From Rhodophyticola porphyridii (GTDB lineage Bacteria > Pseudomonadota > Alphaproteobacteria > Rhodobacterales > Rhodobacteraceae), in the NCBI RefSeq assembly GCF_003688285.1, contig NZ_RCNT01000004.1, forward strand, positions 248,001-312,000: a stretch of 64,000 nt of DNA, written 5' to 3'. A program made the position numbers and the translations under genes. Below, piece after piece: positions 31,686 to 39,764 of this stretch (position 1 is its first letter; every line of letters begins with the position of its first letter). Under the pieces are notes generated by a model. The model was not told the origin of the DNA and ran no database searches. It saw only the letters and a list, made by a program, of their open reading frames with translations.

Positions 31686-32399
31686 TCAGGCGCTGGCGGC
31701 AATCTCTTCCTTGCCGAGCTCAGGCTGCGGGTCACGCAGCACATAGCCGCGGCCCCAGACCGTTTCGATATGATTGTCGCCGCCGGTCGCTTCGCTCAGC
31801 TTCTTGCGCAACTTGCAGATAAACACGTCGATGATCTTCAGTTCCGGTTCGTCCATGCCGCCGTAAAGATGATTCAGAAACATCTCCTTGGTCAGCGTCG
31901 TGCCCTTGCGCAGGCTCAGCAGTTCCAGCATCTGGTATTCCTTGCCAGTCAGATGCACCGTGCGGCCCTGCACATCCACCGTCTTGGCATCCAGGTTCAC
32001 CGAGATCTCGCCGGTCTTGATCACCGATTGCGCATGGCCCTTGGAGCGCCGGATGATCGCATGGATCCGGGCCACCAGCTCTTCGCGATGGAAGGGTTTG
32101 GTAAGATAGTCATCGGCCCCGAACCCGAAGCCTTTCAGCTTGTTTTCCGTGTCGTCCGCCCCCGAAAGGATCAGGATCGGCGTATCGATCCGCGCCAGAC
32201 GCAACTGGCGCAAAACCTCATGACCGGTCATGTCGGGCAGGTTCAGATCAAGAAGGATCAAATCGTAATCATAAAGCTTCGCAAGATCGATCCCTTCCTC
32301 GCCCAGATCCGTCGAATAGACGTTCAGATTGGCGTGGCTCAGCATCATTTCGATGCTTTTTGAAGTGGTGGGATCGTCTTCGACCAACAGAACGCGCAT
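31686..32399 (-). CDS. ctrA: Cell-cycle response regulator CtrA
   Basis: 237 residues from the ATG at 32399 (GGAGAGAG upstream). The receiver domain has phospho-acceptor D51 ([11 protein letters not shown]), the acidic pair at residues 8-9 and K103 (LTKPF). The OmpR-type winged helix contains the family hallmark sequences [17 protein letters not shown] and [20 protein letters not shown], which identify CtrA. In Rhodobacterales CtrA is not essential and mainly controls motility, gene transfer agents and related traits. The upstream region (32400-32517) contains a CtrA-like site and GANTC sites. sciP lies directly upstream in the same direction. Confidence 0.96.
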   Translation of the reverse strand: MRVLLVEDDPTTSKSIEMMLSHANLNVYSTDLGEEGIDLAKLYDYDLILLDLNLPDMTGHEVLRQLRLARIDTPILILSGADDTENKLKGFGFGADDYLTKPFHREELVARIHAIIRRSKGHAQSVIKTGEISVNLDAKTVDVQGRTVHLTGKEYQMLELLSLRKGTTLTKEMFLNHLYGGMDEPELKIIDVFICKLRKKLSEATGGDNHIETVWGRGYVLRDPQPELGKEEIAASA

Positions 32400-32410
32400 C
32401 AACTCTCTCC

Positions 32411-32514
32411 GATTCTCAATCCGGCGTTGGCACTACCCTGAGGCGAAATGGTTAATTACAAGTTACCTTGTTAAATAGTTCCGCACGGTAATGACAATTG
32501 ATGCCGCCTGAATC
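32411..32514 (-). promoter_or_regulatory. ctrA upstream region with GANTC sites and a CtrA-like half-site pair
   Basis: GATTC at 32411-32415 and GAATC at 32510-32514 are CcrM methylation sites (GANTC). On the minus strand, GTAA-N7-TTAACCAT at about 32448-32466 differs by one base from the CtrA consensus TTAA-N7-TTAA and contains the TTAACCAT half-site. It is about 53 bp before the ctrA start, which suggests autoregulation. Confidence 0.5.
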
Positions 32515-32517
32515 CGG

Positions 32518-32793
32518 TTACTGACGGTAACGTTGCAACGCCGTGGCACGCAGCGCAGCTTCTCCGTGATTGGCAACCGCCTCCTTCCAAGAGGTTAACT
32601 CTTCTTCGGACAAGGTCCAAATGTCCATCGCTTCCGTGGCGGAAATCAGCCCATGCTCCACCGCGCGCACCACGGCGGCCTTGCGACTGGCCACCCAGCG
32701 GCGTGTCGTGGGGCTCGGCAAATCGGCGCGGGTCATCTGCGTACCGTCTGGCAGGGTCACCGCATGCGGCCCCTTTATGCGTCGGATATACAT
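32518..32793 (-). CDS. sciP: CtrA inhibitor SciP (DUF1153 family)
   Basis: 91 residues from the ATG at 32793. The sequence MYIRRIKGPHAVTLPDG and the tryptophan-containing RRWVASRKAAVVRAVEHGLISATEA helix-turn-helix are typical of DUF1153/SciP. In Caulobacter SciP binds CtrA (and DNA) and blocks transcription of CtrA targets. The open frame continues to 33009 but the extension covers the divergent mnmA promoter. Its place 118 bp upstream of ctrA in the same direction supports a joint role. Confidence 0.88.
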   Translation of the reverse strand: MYIRRIKGPHAVTLPDGTQMTRADLPSPTTRRWVASRKAAVVRAVEHGLISATEAMDIWTLSEEELTSWKEAVANHGEAALRATALQRYRQ

Positions 32794-32926
32794 CACGGGT
32801 CCTCTCTCACCTCGTATTCCATGGCAGATTTGCCCGAAACTGCTTAAAGAGGGGTAAGCGGCAGCCTTGTGGATAGGATGCATTTTCCTATATTGCGCCC
32901 TAACCCGCCGATCGGAGCCCGCACCC

Positions 32927-34072
32927 ATGCCTCTCGACACGCCCCCGTCCGAGCTGAACTCGCTCGGTCTGCCAAAAGCCCCCGCGGATACCCGCGTCGT
33001 CGTCGCCATGTCGGGCGGGGTCGACAGTTCCGTCGTGGCCGCACAACTGGCGGAGGAAGGCTATGACGTGGTCGGCGTGACGCTGCAGCTTTACGACCAC
33101 GGCGCGGCGCTGGCCAAGAAAGGCGCCTGCTGCGCGGGACGCGACATTCACGATGCGCGCCGCGTCGCGGAGGAGATGGGCTTTCCGCATTACGTGCTGG
33201 ATTACGAAAACACCTTCCGCGAGGCGGTGATCGACGAATTTGCCGACAGCTATCTGGCCGGCGCCACGCCGGTGCCCTGCATCCGCTGCAACGAGCGGGT
33301 GAAATTCAAGGATCTGCTGGAAACCGCGAAGGATCTGGATGCCGATTGCATGGCCACGGGCCATTACATCCAGCGCAAGATGGGTCCCGCCGGGCCCGAG
33401 CTGCATTCCGCCGCCGATGCCGCGCGCGATCAATCCTATTTCCTGTTCTCCACCACGCCGGAACAACTCGATTATCTGCGCTTTCCCCTCGGCCATCTTG
33501 CCTCCAAGGCCGAGACGCGGGCGCTGGCCGCGCGATACGGGCTCAGCGTGGCCGACAAGCCCGACAGCCAGGACATCTGCTTTGTGCCCAACGGCGACTA
33601 CGCCGCGGTGATCGAGAAACTGCGCCCCGGCGCGGGTGAGCCCGGCGATATCGTCGATATGGAGGGCCGGGTTCTGGGCCGGCACACGGGCGTCATCCAC
33701 TACACCATCGGGCAACGGCGCGGTCTTGGCCTCGGCGGTCTGGCCGATCCGCTTTACGTGGTCAAACTGGACCCGGACACGCGCCGCGTGATCGTCGGCC
33801 CGAAAGACGCGCTCTCCACCCGAACCATCCCCGTGCGGGAAATCAACTGGCTGGGCGACACGCCCTTCACCTCGCAGCGGGAGTGGCATTTGGGCGTCAA
33901 GATCCGCTCCACCCGCCCCCCGCGGGAAGCGATCCTGCGCCCGCTATCGGAAACCGAGGCGGAGGTCGAACTGCTCACGCCAGAGCAGGGCGTCAGCCCC
34001 GGGCAGGCCTGCGTCTTCTATGCGTCCGAAGGTTCCCGCATCTTCGGCGGCGGCTGGATCTGGCGCGGCTAG
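32927..34072 (+). CDS. mnmA: tRNA-specific 2-thiouridylase MnmA
   Basis: 381 residues from the ATG at 32927. The PP-loop is A27-M-S-G-G-V-D-S-S. The two catalytic cysteines are C118 (PCIRCN) and C218 (QDICFVP). The enzyme puts sulfur at position 2 of U34 in tRNA-Lys, -Glu and -Gln, using a sulfur relay. [13 protein letters not shown] and the C-terminal beta-barrel are typical. It is divergent from sciP, with 133 bp between the starts. Confidence 0.96.
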   Translation: MPLDTPPSELNSLGLPKAPADTRVVVAMSGGVDSSVVAAQLAEEGYDVVGVTLQLYDHGAALAKKGACCAGRDIHDARRVAEEMGFPHYVLDYENTFREAVIDEFADSYLAGATPVPCIRCNERVKFKDLLETAKDLDADCMATGHYIQRKMGPAGPELHSAADAARDQSYFLFSTTPEQLDYLRFPLGHLASKAETRALAARYGLSVADKPDSQDICFVPNGDYAAVIEKLRPGAGEPGDIVDMEGRVLGRHTGVIHYTIGQRRGLGLGGLADPLYVVKLDPDTRRVIVGPKDALSTRTIPVREINWLGDTPFTSQREWHLGVKIRSTRPPREAILRPLSETEAEVELLTPEQGVSPGQACVFYASEGSRIFGGGWIWRG

Positions 34073-34266
34073 GCACCTGCCTCGCACGTGTGAAAGACAT
34101 CGCCATACCCGGGCGCGAGAACCGGCTGGCCGCTAATCTCATGCAATCCCCACACCTGAGCGTGGCCACATACCAAGCCGCCGCATGGCCCGCAGCAAAT
34201 GTAAAAGGCGGCCCATGGGGCCGGGAACAGGCCGGCACTGAAGGGGTGTGTCGAGTGGGGGAAACG

Positions 34267-34343
34267 TGGCGCGGTTGACGGGGCTCGAACCCGCGACCCC
34301 CGGCGTGACAGGCCGGTACTCTAACCAACTGAGCTACAACCGC
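34267..34343 (-). tRNA. tRNA-Asp (anticodon GTC), copy 1
   Basis: 77 bases on the minus strand with encoded CCA. Acceptor GCGGTTG/CAACCGC, discriminator G, D arm TAGCTCAGTTGGTTAGAG, anticodon loop CTGTCAC, T arm GCGGGTTCGAGCCCCGT. It is identical to the second copy. Confidence 0.98.
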
Positions 34344-34380
34344 GCGTGACGCGACGGCCCCTGACCGGGCGGGATGGTGG

Positions 34381-34457
34381 TGGCGCGGTTGACGGGGCTC
34401 GAACCCGCGACCCCCGGCGTGACAGGCCGGTACTCTAACCAACTGAGCTACAACCGC
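34381..34457 (-). tRNA. tRNA-Asp (anticodon GTC), copy 2
   Basis: 77 bases, identical to copy 1 and separated from it by 37 bp, so the two are probably processed from one transcript. tRNA-Asp is the target of both Tgt (queuosine) and GluQ, which are encoded elsewhere in the window. Confidence 0.98.
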
Positions 34458-34670
34458 TCACCATCCGCCGGACCAAAGGCCCGTGGCGTGACGCGTGGTC
34501 TATGCTGTGCTTTGCGCCCCGTCAAGCGGGCAGAGGTGCAAAAACGCCCCGCATCGATCCAAGGTTTAGGCCATCGCGGCCGTCAGGCGAAACGGAAGCG
34601 CCCGGCCGCCGGATCGGACCTGCGGGCGCGGCCGGTTTGCGCGCCCCGCCCGGCCCGAAAAAGGCGGCAT

Positions 34671-35627
34671 CTACCGCCTGCCGAGCTTCCGTTCGCGCCA
34701 GAACACGTAAAGCCCCGCCACCGCGATCAGGACGATACCCGCCCAGACATGGGCCTCCGGCACCTCACCGAAGACCATCCAGCCCCAGAAAATCGCCATC
34801 GGCAGGGCCGCATATTCAAACGGCGCGATGGTTGCCGGATCTCCCAGCCGGTAGGACTGGCTCAGGGCATAGCCGATGCAGCCGCCCAGAACGCCGATCA
34901 TCACGAAAAGCCAGATCTCCTCACTCTCCGGCCAGACCCAGGCCCGCAGCAGGAACACCAGGCTTTCATTGCTCACCCCGTCCGCGAAACGCCCATCACC
35001 CGCGACGAGGAAAAACCCAGCCCCCACGGACAGAAACGCCAGATGGATGTAGACCGACATCGCCGCCGCGCTCGATCCCGCGCCCAGCTTGCGCGTCAGA
35101 ACCTGCATGCCCGCATAGCCCAGAGCCGCCAGAAGCGGCAGGGCCGCGGCCCATCCGATCCCTTCGCCGGCGTCGGCCCACGGGCGCATCATCACGACGA
35201 CCCCCAGAAACCCCACCAGAACAGCGCCCAACCGGCGCGGGCCCACCGTTTCGCCCAGAACCGGGATCGACAACAACGTGATGCAAAGCGGCGCGATGAA
35301 GAAAAGCGCCGTCGCCGTGCCAAGGGGCATCACCGCAAGGGCCGCGAAAAAGGTCATGTTGGCGAACACGATCAGCGAGGCGCGCAGCAGATGCAGCCCC
35401 GGCCTGCGCGTCCTGAGCAGGTGAAAGCCGCCCTCCATCCGCACGAAGGCCAACGCCATGCACAGCCCGATGGCCGACCGGATGAAAACCATCTGATGCA
35501 GCGGGAAGTCCTCGGACAGAAGCTTGATGATCATGTCGTTGACCGAGATGAACAGCATCGCCACCAGGATCAGGCCGATCGCCACCTGGCCCGGCCCGAT
35601 CCCCCTGTCCTGATCCGCGCTCAGCAT
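34671..35627 (-). CDS. DMT superfamily (EamA) transporter
   Basis: 318 residues from the ATG at 35627. Ten hydrophobic spans form two EamA repeats, in the drug/metabolite transporter style (YhbE/RarD-like). Typical segments are the first-repeat end SIPVLGETVGPRRLGAVLVGFLGVVVMM and the second-repeat end FGEVPEAHVWAGIVLIAVAGLYV. The substrate cannot be inferred. It lies after the tRNA-Asp pair, facing the same direction. Confidence 0.85.
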   Translation of the reverse strand: MLSADQDRGIGPGQVAIGLILVAMLFISVNDMIIKLLSEDFPLHQMVFIRSAIGLCMALAFVRMEGGFHLLRTRRPGLHLLRASLIVFANMTFFAALAVMPLGTATALFFIAPLCITLLSIPVLGETVGPRRLGAVLVGFLGVVVMMRPWADAGEGIGWAAALPLLAALGYAGMQVLTRKLGAGSSAAAMSVYIHLAFLSVGAGFFLVAGDGRFADGVSNESLVFLLRAWVWPESEEIWLFVMIGVLGGCIGYALSQSYRLGDPATIAPFEYAALPMAIFWGWMVFGEVPEAHVWAGIVLIAVAGLYVFWRERKLGRR

Positions 35628-35845
35628 CCGCACCCCTCTCGTCGTCACCACCCGGGCTACACCGATACCCGCGCCGGCGCCAGCGCCGCGCGGCGATGTC
35701 GCCCCGCGCCCTGCCCTGGTCCGTGAAACCGGCGGCGCGGGGTCATGGAGTTTCGCCCCGGCGGATCCCGCGCGCAGGGCGACGGTCTTCCGGAGACCGG
35801 CAAGCGCCGCGCCCGGAACCCCGACGCCTCATGGCGCGCAACGCC

Positions 35846-36784
35846 CTACCGGCTCGGCAAGGGGATGAACTCCTCATCATCGCCCGGCGGCAACTGGAAC
35901 CGGCCATGCTGCCAGTCGCCCTGCCGCCATGCCTCTTTCGCCTCGTCGATCCGCTCTTTCGAGGACGCGACGAAGTTCCACCAGATATAGCGCGGGCCCT
36001 CCAGTGTCTCGCCGCCGAGGATCATCACCCGCGCGCCCTGCGCACCCGCCGTCATCGACACCCGGTCCCCGGGTCGGAACACCATCATCTGCCCGGCCTC
36101 GAACCGTTGCCCGGCAATCTCCACCGCGCCCGACACCACATAGGCCCCGCGATCCTCGTGATCCTCGGGCATCGGCAACGTCGCGCCGGGCTGCAACACC
36201 GCATCCGCATAGAACATCTCCGACGCGGTTTCGACCGGTGCGCGCTGGCCATAGGCATGGCCCAGGATCAGACGCAGCTCCTTGCCCTCACCCTCCATCA
36301 TCGGCAGTTCGGATTTGCCCGCATGCACGAAGGCCGGCGCGCCATCCTCGGCCCCCTTCGGCAGCGCGATCCATGTCTGGATGCCGGCCAGCGTATAGGG
36401 CGCCTTGAGCATCTCCTCGTCGATCCGTTCGGAATGGGTGATCCCGTGGCCTGCGGTCATCAGGTTCACCGCGCCGGGTTCGATCCACTGATCCGTCCCG
36501 AGGCTGTCACGGTGGTGGAACTTGCCCTGATAGAGATAGGTGACCGTCGCCAGCCCGATATGCGGATGCGGGCGGATATCCACCCCCTGTCCGGTCACGA
36601 ACTCTGCCGGGCCCATCTGGTCGAAGAATATGAACGGGCCGACCATCTGGCGTTTCGGCGCCGGCAAGGCCCGGCGGACTTCGAAATCCCCCAGATCCCG
36701 CGCGCGCGGGACAATCACGGTTTCGATTGCGTCGACACCGTCCCCGGTGGGGCACTCAGGGTCAAGGGCGGGGTTCCAGCTCAT
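35846..36784 (-). CDS. Pirin family protein
   Basis: 312 residues from the ATG at 36784 (GGAGG eight bases upstream); the frame continues to 37114 without coding character. Two cupin domains are present. The metal ligands of pirin are conserved: H73 and H75 (RPHPHIGL), H117 and E119 (GITHSER). Pirins are Fe-binding cupins; some act as quercetin 2,3-dioxygenases, others as regulators. The role here is not known. Confidence 0.9.
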   Translation of the reverse strand: MSWNPALDPECPTGDGVDAIETVIVPRARDLGDFEVRRALPAPKRQMVGPFIFFDQMGPAEFVTGQGVDIRPHPHIGLATVTYLYQGKFHHRDSLGTDQWIEPGAVNLMTAGHGITHSERIDEEMLKAPYTLAGIQTWIALPKGAEDGAPAFVHAGKSELPMMEGEGKELRLILGHAYGQRAPVETASEMFYADAVLQPGATLPMPEDHEDRGAYVVSGAVEIAGQRFEAGQMMVFRPGDRVSMTAGAQGARVMILGGETLEGPRYIWWNFVASSKERIDEAKEAWRQGDWQHGRFQLPPGDDEEFIPLPSR

Positions 36785-37053
36785 CTCGGGGGCCTCCTTC
36801 TCAGGCAGTTCGCGTTGCAGGAAAGGTAGGGTCTCCGGCGAGCCTTGGGCAGGGTGTTCCCCCCACAGATAATGTGCATTTGCGCACGAAATGTATGACT
36901 CTCCCCAAAATCTATGCGAAATTGCTGATATCTGGATAGACCGCCAGGAAACCCGCCCCCGTGCCGGTCTGCTTCGAGCCTCACGCGGGCCTTTCGACCG
37001 GACACACAGTCCGCGTGGGACAGAGGGTGGCCCGGCAAGTTTTGGAAAGGACA

Positions 37054-37129
<76 letters not shown>

Positions 37130-37323
37130 GCCCGCGCCGCTCTAGCAAATAGCCGGGGGCGGACGCAAGCGCGGTTTCATCCCGTTGGGTTCCCTTTGGC
37201 GGATGCACCGGCAGATCGTGGCGGAATCCGGAGACCTCCACCGCATGATCGCATGCCGCGCCGGGGCAGCTCATGGCCCTCCCCCCGACATGCCCCCAAT
37301 GCGCGAAGACCGCCCCGCACCGC

Positions 37324-37914
37324 TCAGGGGATCGGGCGCAGAACCGTCTCCAAGCCATTCTCGATTGCGAAGACCACGCCTTGCTCGTGATCCAGCCAGG
37401 CCATCTCATCGAACTCCAGCCCCAGAAGCTGCCCGCGCAGCACCGATGACGTGATGCCATGGGTCACCACCAGCGCGGGACCGGACAAATCTCCCAGAAA
37501 GCCGGAGACGCGGGCGGCAAGGTTGGCATAGCGCTCCCCGCCGGGTGTGTTCAGGGACAGGGCGAACACGGTGTCATGGGCGGTATAGATCCCGGGCCAG
37601 CGGGGCGCGATCTCCTCATGGGTCAGCCCCTGCCAGGCGCCCATATCCACTTCCGAGAGGCGCTCATCGAAGCGCACCGGACCCTCATGGCCACAGCACC
37701 GCGCCGCGATCTCCCATGTGGTGCGGGCCCGGCCCTGCGGGCTGCAATGGACCGTCAAATCCGGATAGGCGGCCGAAATCTCCGCCACGATCCGGCCCTG
37801 GGCCGCAGCCTGGGCACGGCCCCTGTCGGTCAATTGCGCATCAAGCCTGCCCTGAACCCGGCGTTCCAGGTTCCAGGTCGTCTCGCCATGGCGCAGGATA
37901 TAGACCGGATACAT
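37324..37914 (-). CDS. Histidine phosphatase family protein
   Basis: 196 residues from the ATG at 37914; the frame goes on to 38100 through the end of soxR and is not coding there. The catalytic motif is R8-H9-G-E-T (YILRHGETTW), followed by the PhoE/GpmB-like QGRLDAQLTDRGRAQA stretch and a second histidine in VVTHGITSS. These enzymes hydrolyse phosphomonoesters through a phosphohistidine; some are cofactor-dependent mutases. The substrate cannot be told. It lies 64 bp after soxR on the same strand. Confidence 0.85.
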   Translation of the reverse strand: MYPVYILRHGETTWNLERRVQGRLDAQLTDRGRAQAAAQGRIVAEISAAYPDLTVHCSPQGRARTTWEIAARCCGHEGPVRFDERLSEVDMGAWQGLTHEEIAPRWPGIYTAHDTVFALSLNTPGGERYANLAARVSGFLGDLSGPALVVTHGITSSVLRGQLLGLEFDEMAWLDHEQGVVFAIENGLETVLRPIP

Positions 37915-37978
37915 GGGCGCAGCCCTTAGGCCGGGACGCAGGCGGGCGCAAGCCGACGGGCGCGCGCGCCGGTGCGCC

Positions 37979-38452
37979 TCAGCTCTCCAGCGTGCTCCGC
38001 TCCTCCGGCGCGCCGTTCCAGCGTCTCGCGCCCGGCCCGTTGGCGGCAAGCGTATCCCGGGGATTGTAAAGCGGGCAGGTCTCCAGCGACAGGCAGCCAC
38101 AGCCGATGCAGGATGTCATCTGCTTGCGCAATCGCTGCAGGGTCTCGATCTGCGCATCCAGCCGCGCCGCCCATGGCTCGGCCGCGCGGGCCCAGTCCGC
38201 GGCAGTGACAACCGAATTGGGCGGCACCGCATCCAGCACGATCCTGATTTCCGACAGCGGCACGCCCACCGATTGCGCCGCGCGGATGATAGCCACCCGG
38301 CGCAGCTCCCGCCGGTCGTAGCGGCGATGATTGGCGCTGTTCCGCCATGAGCTGATCAGCCCCTCCGCCTCATAGTAATGGAGCGTCGAGACCGCGACCC
38401 CCGCCCGTGCCGCCATGGCCCCCACACTCAGATCCTTCGCAATCGCCGACAT
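37979..38452 (-). CDS. soxR: Redox-sensitive transcriptional activator SoxR
   Basis: 157 residues. The N-terminal MerR-type winged helix (VGAMAARAGVAVSTLHYYEAEGLI) is followed by a dimerisation helix and the [2Fe-2S] site C115-x2-C118-x-C120-x5-C126 (CIGCGCLSLETC), which is diagnostic for SoxR. The cluster senses redox-cycling compounds and oxidation activates transcription. A perfect SoxR box lies at 38463-38480, 10 bp upstream of its start codon and shared with the divergent gene, so SoxR should control itself and that gene. No soxS is present, as usual outside the enterics. Confidence 0.96.
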   Translation of the reverse strand: MSAIAKDLSVGAMAARAGVAVSTLHYYEAEGLISSWRNSANHRRYDRRELRRVAIIRAAQSVGVPLSEIRIVLDAVPPNSVVTAADWARAAEPWAARLDAQIETLQRLRKQMTSCIGCGCLSLETCPLYNPRDTLAANGPGARRWNGAPEERSTLES

Positions 38453-38462
38453 TTCCGCTTTA

Positions 38463-38480
38463 CCTCAAGTTCACTTGAGG
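38463..38480. promoter_or_regulatory. SoxR operator
   Basis: CCTCAAGT-TC-ACTTGAGG, a perfect 18-bp inverted repeat matching the SoxR operator. For the rightward promoter it sits between a -35 TTTACC (38459-38464) and a -10-like TAGCGT (38484-38489) with a 19-bp spacer, the long spacer needed for MerR-type activation. The target is the small gene at 38527. Confidence 0.9.
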
Positions 38481-38526
38481 TCGTAGCGTGACCCTATTGA
38501 GACGATTCGCCAAGAGGAGACTGCCC

Positions 38527-38757
38527 ATGGACCGCCCGATCACCCGCACCGCACCCCCTTACCCAAAAATTCGCTTTCCGGGTTTTCTGTCGCTGATGCT
38601 CAAGGCACTTCTCCGCGCGGCGGATCACCGCCGACAGGCCCGCGCCTTCGACCGGGCGATGACCGATCCCCATCTGGCCCGCGATATCGGCCTGCCGGAG
38701 GCTTCGGGTGCCCCGGCAAGCCCCGATCCGCTCGCCAGAATAGGAGAGCTTCGCTGA
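38527..38757 (+). CDS. Small DUF1127-like protein, predicted SoxR target
   Basis: 76 residues from the ATG at 38527 (GAGGAGA six bases upstream); an earlier frame start at 38488 overlaps the promoter. The C-terminal half is arginine- and alanine-rich (LRAADHRRQARAFDRAM) and ends in PHLARDIGLPEA, like the conserved end of DUF1127 proteins (arginine-rich small proteins linked to stress or RNA). It is divergent from soxR and downstream of the SoxR box. Its function is unknown; response to redox-cycling agents is predicted. Confidence 0.7.
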   Translation: MDRPITRTAPPYPKIRFPGFLSLMLKALLRAADHRRQARAFDRAMTDPHLARDIGLPEASGAPASPDPLARIGELR

Positions 38758-38868
38758 CCGCCGGACAGGCGCGCCTCTCCCCAAGTCATTACCCACGCGC
38801 CGGCGGGACACCGGCAAACGCGCACACCCGGTCCGCGCGGAACCCGGCAGCAAGACAAAAGGAAGGCG

Positions 38869-38943
38869 TGGTGGGTGATGAGAGATTTGAACTCCCGACA
38901 TCTTCGATGTGAACGAAGCGCTCTACCACTGAGCTAATCACCC
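38869..38943 (-). tRNA. tRNA-Val (anticodon CAC)
   Basis: 75 bases on the minus strand with encoded CCA. Acceptor GGGTGAT/ATCACCC, D arm TAGCTCAGTGGTAGAGC (one base shorter than the TAC copy), anticodon stem CTTCG/CGAAG with loop TTCACAT (anticodon CAC), T arm GTCGGGAGTTCAAATCTCTC. Confidence 0.96.
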
Positions 38944-38956
38944 GTAGGGCGGGCTT

Positions 38957-39490
38957 TTAGCCATCCTCGCCCGGGTCCGCAAGACCTTCCGGCGACGACT
39001 GATGCCGCTTGATCCGGGTGATCAGAACATCGCCGTTCCTCGCCGGATTGCGGCGTTTGACATTGACCTTTCCAAGGGGCGGCACGACCAAATCCTTGCC
39101 GCTGTCGAGCGCCTTGCCAAGCTCTTCAAGGACCAGTTCCACCACGATCCGCAAATCGCTCCGCTTCATCGCGGAGCGGGCCGCGACCGCCGCAAGCAGA
39201 TCGCCGCGCTTGAACTTCTCGCTGCCTGTCCCTCCGGCGCCGGTTTCCGCACCGGCCTCCTCCGCGACCGGCTCGGCCTCAGGGGGCGCTTCGGCCACGG
39301 CAGTGGCGTCTGCCGCTGCCCCCGCCGCACCCCGCGTCGCGTTGTACGCCACATTATGCGCAGGGGGCTCGGCCTCCGTCTCCGCCGCGGGGACAGCCGC
39401 GGCTGCGGGGCCCTTCGGTGCGGATCTTGCGGTTTTCGTGCGCCGCCGCCCTGCGGGTGTGGACTTGCGTGGCTTGCTGCTCGTGGCCAT
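38957..39490 (-). CDS. HU/IHF-family DNA-binding protein with a low-complexity N-terminal extension
   Basis: 177 residues. The C-terminal part (about 88-165) is an HU-type fold (KRGDLLAAVAARSAMKRSDLRIVVELVLEEL, then LVVPPLGKVNVKRRNP). The first ~85 residues are low complexity, opening with a basic stretch (KPRKSTPAGRRRTKTAR) and then alanine/glutamate/proline-rich sequence. Standard HU has about 90 residues, so the extension doubles the length. It resembles the alanine/lysine-rich extensions seen in some actinobacterial and alphaproteobacterial HU variants, but without the regular lysine repeats. It probably packs chromosomal DNA. Confidence 0.8.
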   Translation of the reverse strand: MATSSKPRKSTPAGRRRTKTARSAPKGPAAAAVPAAETEAEPPAHNVAYNATRGAAGAAADATAVAEAPPEAEPVAEEAGAETGAGGTGSEKFKRGDLLAAVAARSAMKRSDLRIVVELVLEELGKALDSGKDLVVPPLGKVNVKRRNPARNGDVLITRIKRHQSSPEGLADPGEDG

Positions 39491-39701
39491 GAGCTGGCCC
39501 CCTGTTCATTGTTGCAACTCAGGAAACAGCCTAGCGGTCCTTTGCACAGCCGTCAAAAGAACAACCGGGACAATCCCTGAACCCATGGCGCCACTTGCGG
39601 CTGTCCTCTCCCGGTGACGGCAAGCCCGGCTTCCCCTGCGCAAACCCCTATCCCGGGTGCTTCGACACGGCCCGGGACACGGCGCCGCGCGCCTGCGGGG
39701 C

Positions 39702-39740
39702 AAAGAAAAAAGCGTGCCGGGAAGACCGGGCACGCTTTTC
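39702..39740 (-). terminator. Rho-independent terminator of lon
   Basis: On the minus strand, arms AGCGTGCC/GGCACGCT (+ strand 39711-39718 and 39729-39736) are followed by TTTTTTCTTTG. The mirror side also has a short U-run, so it may work in both directions. It is 25 bp beyond the lon stop codon. Confidence 0.85.
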
Positions 39741-39764
39741 GCAGTCACATATCCGTCGCGGTGG

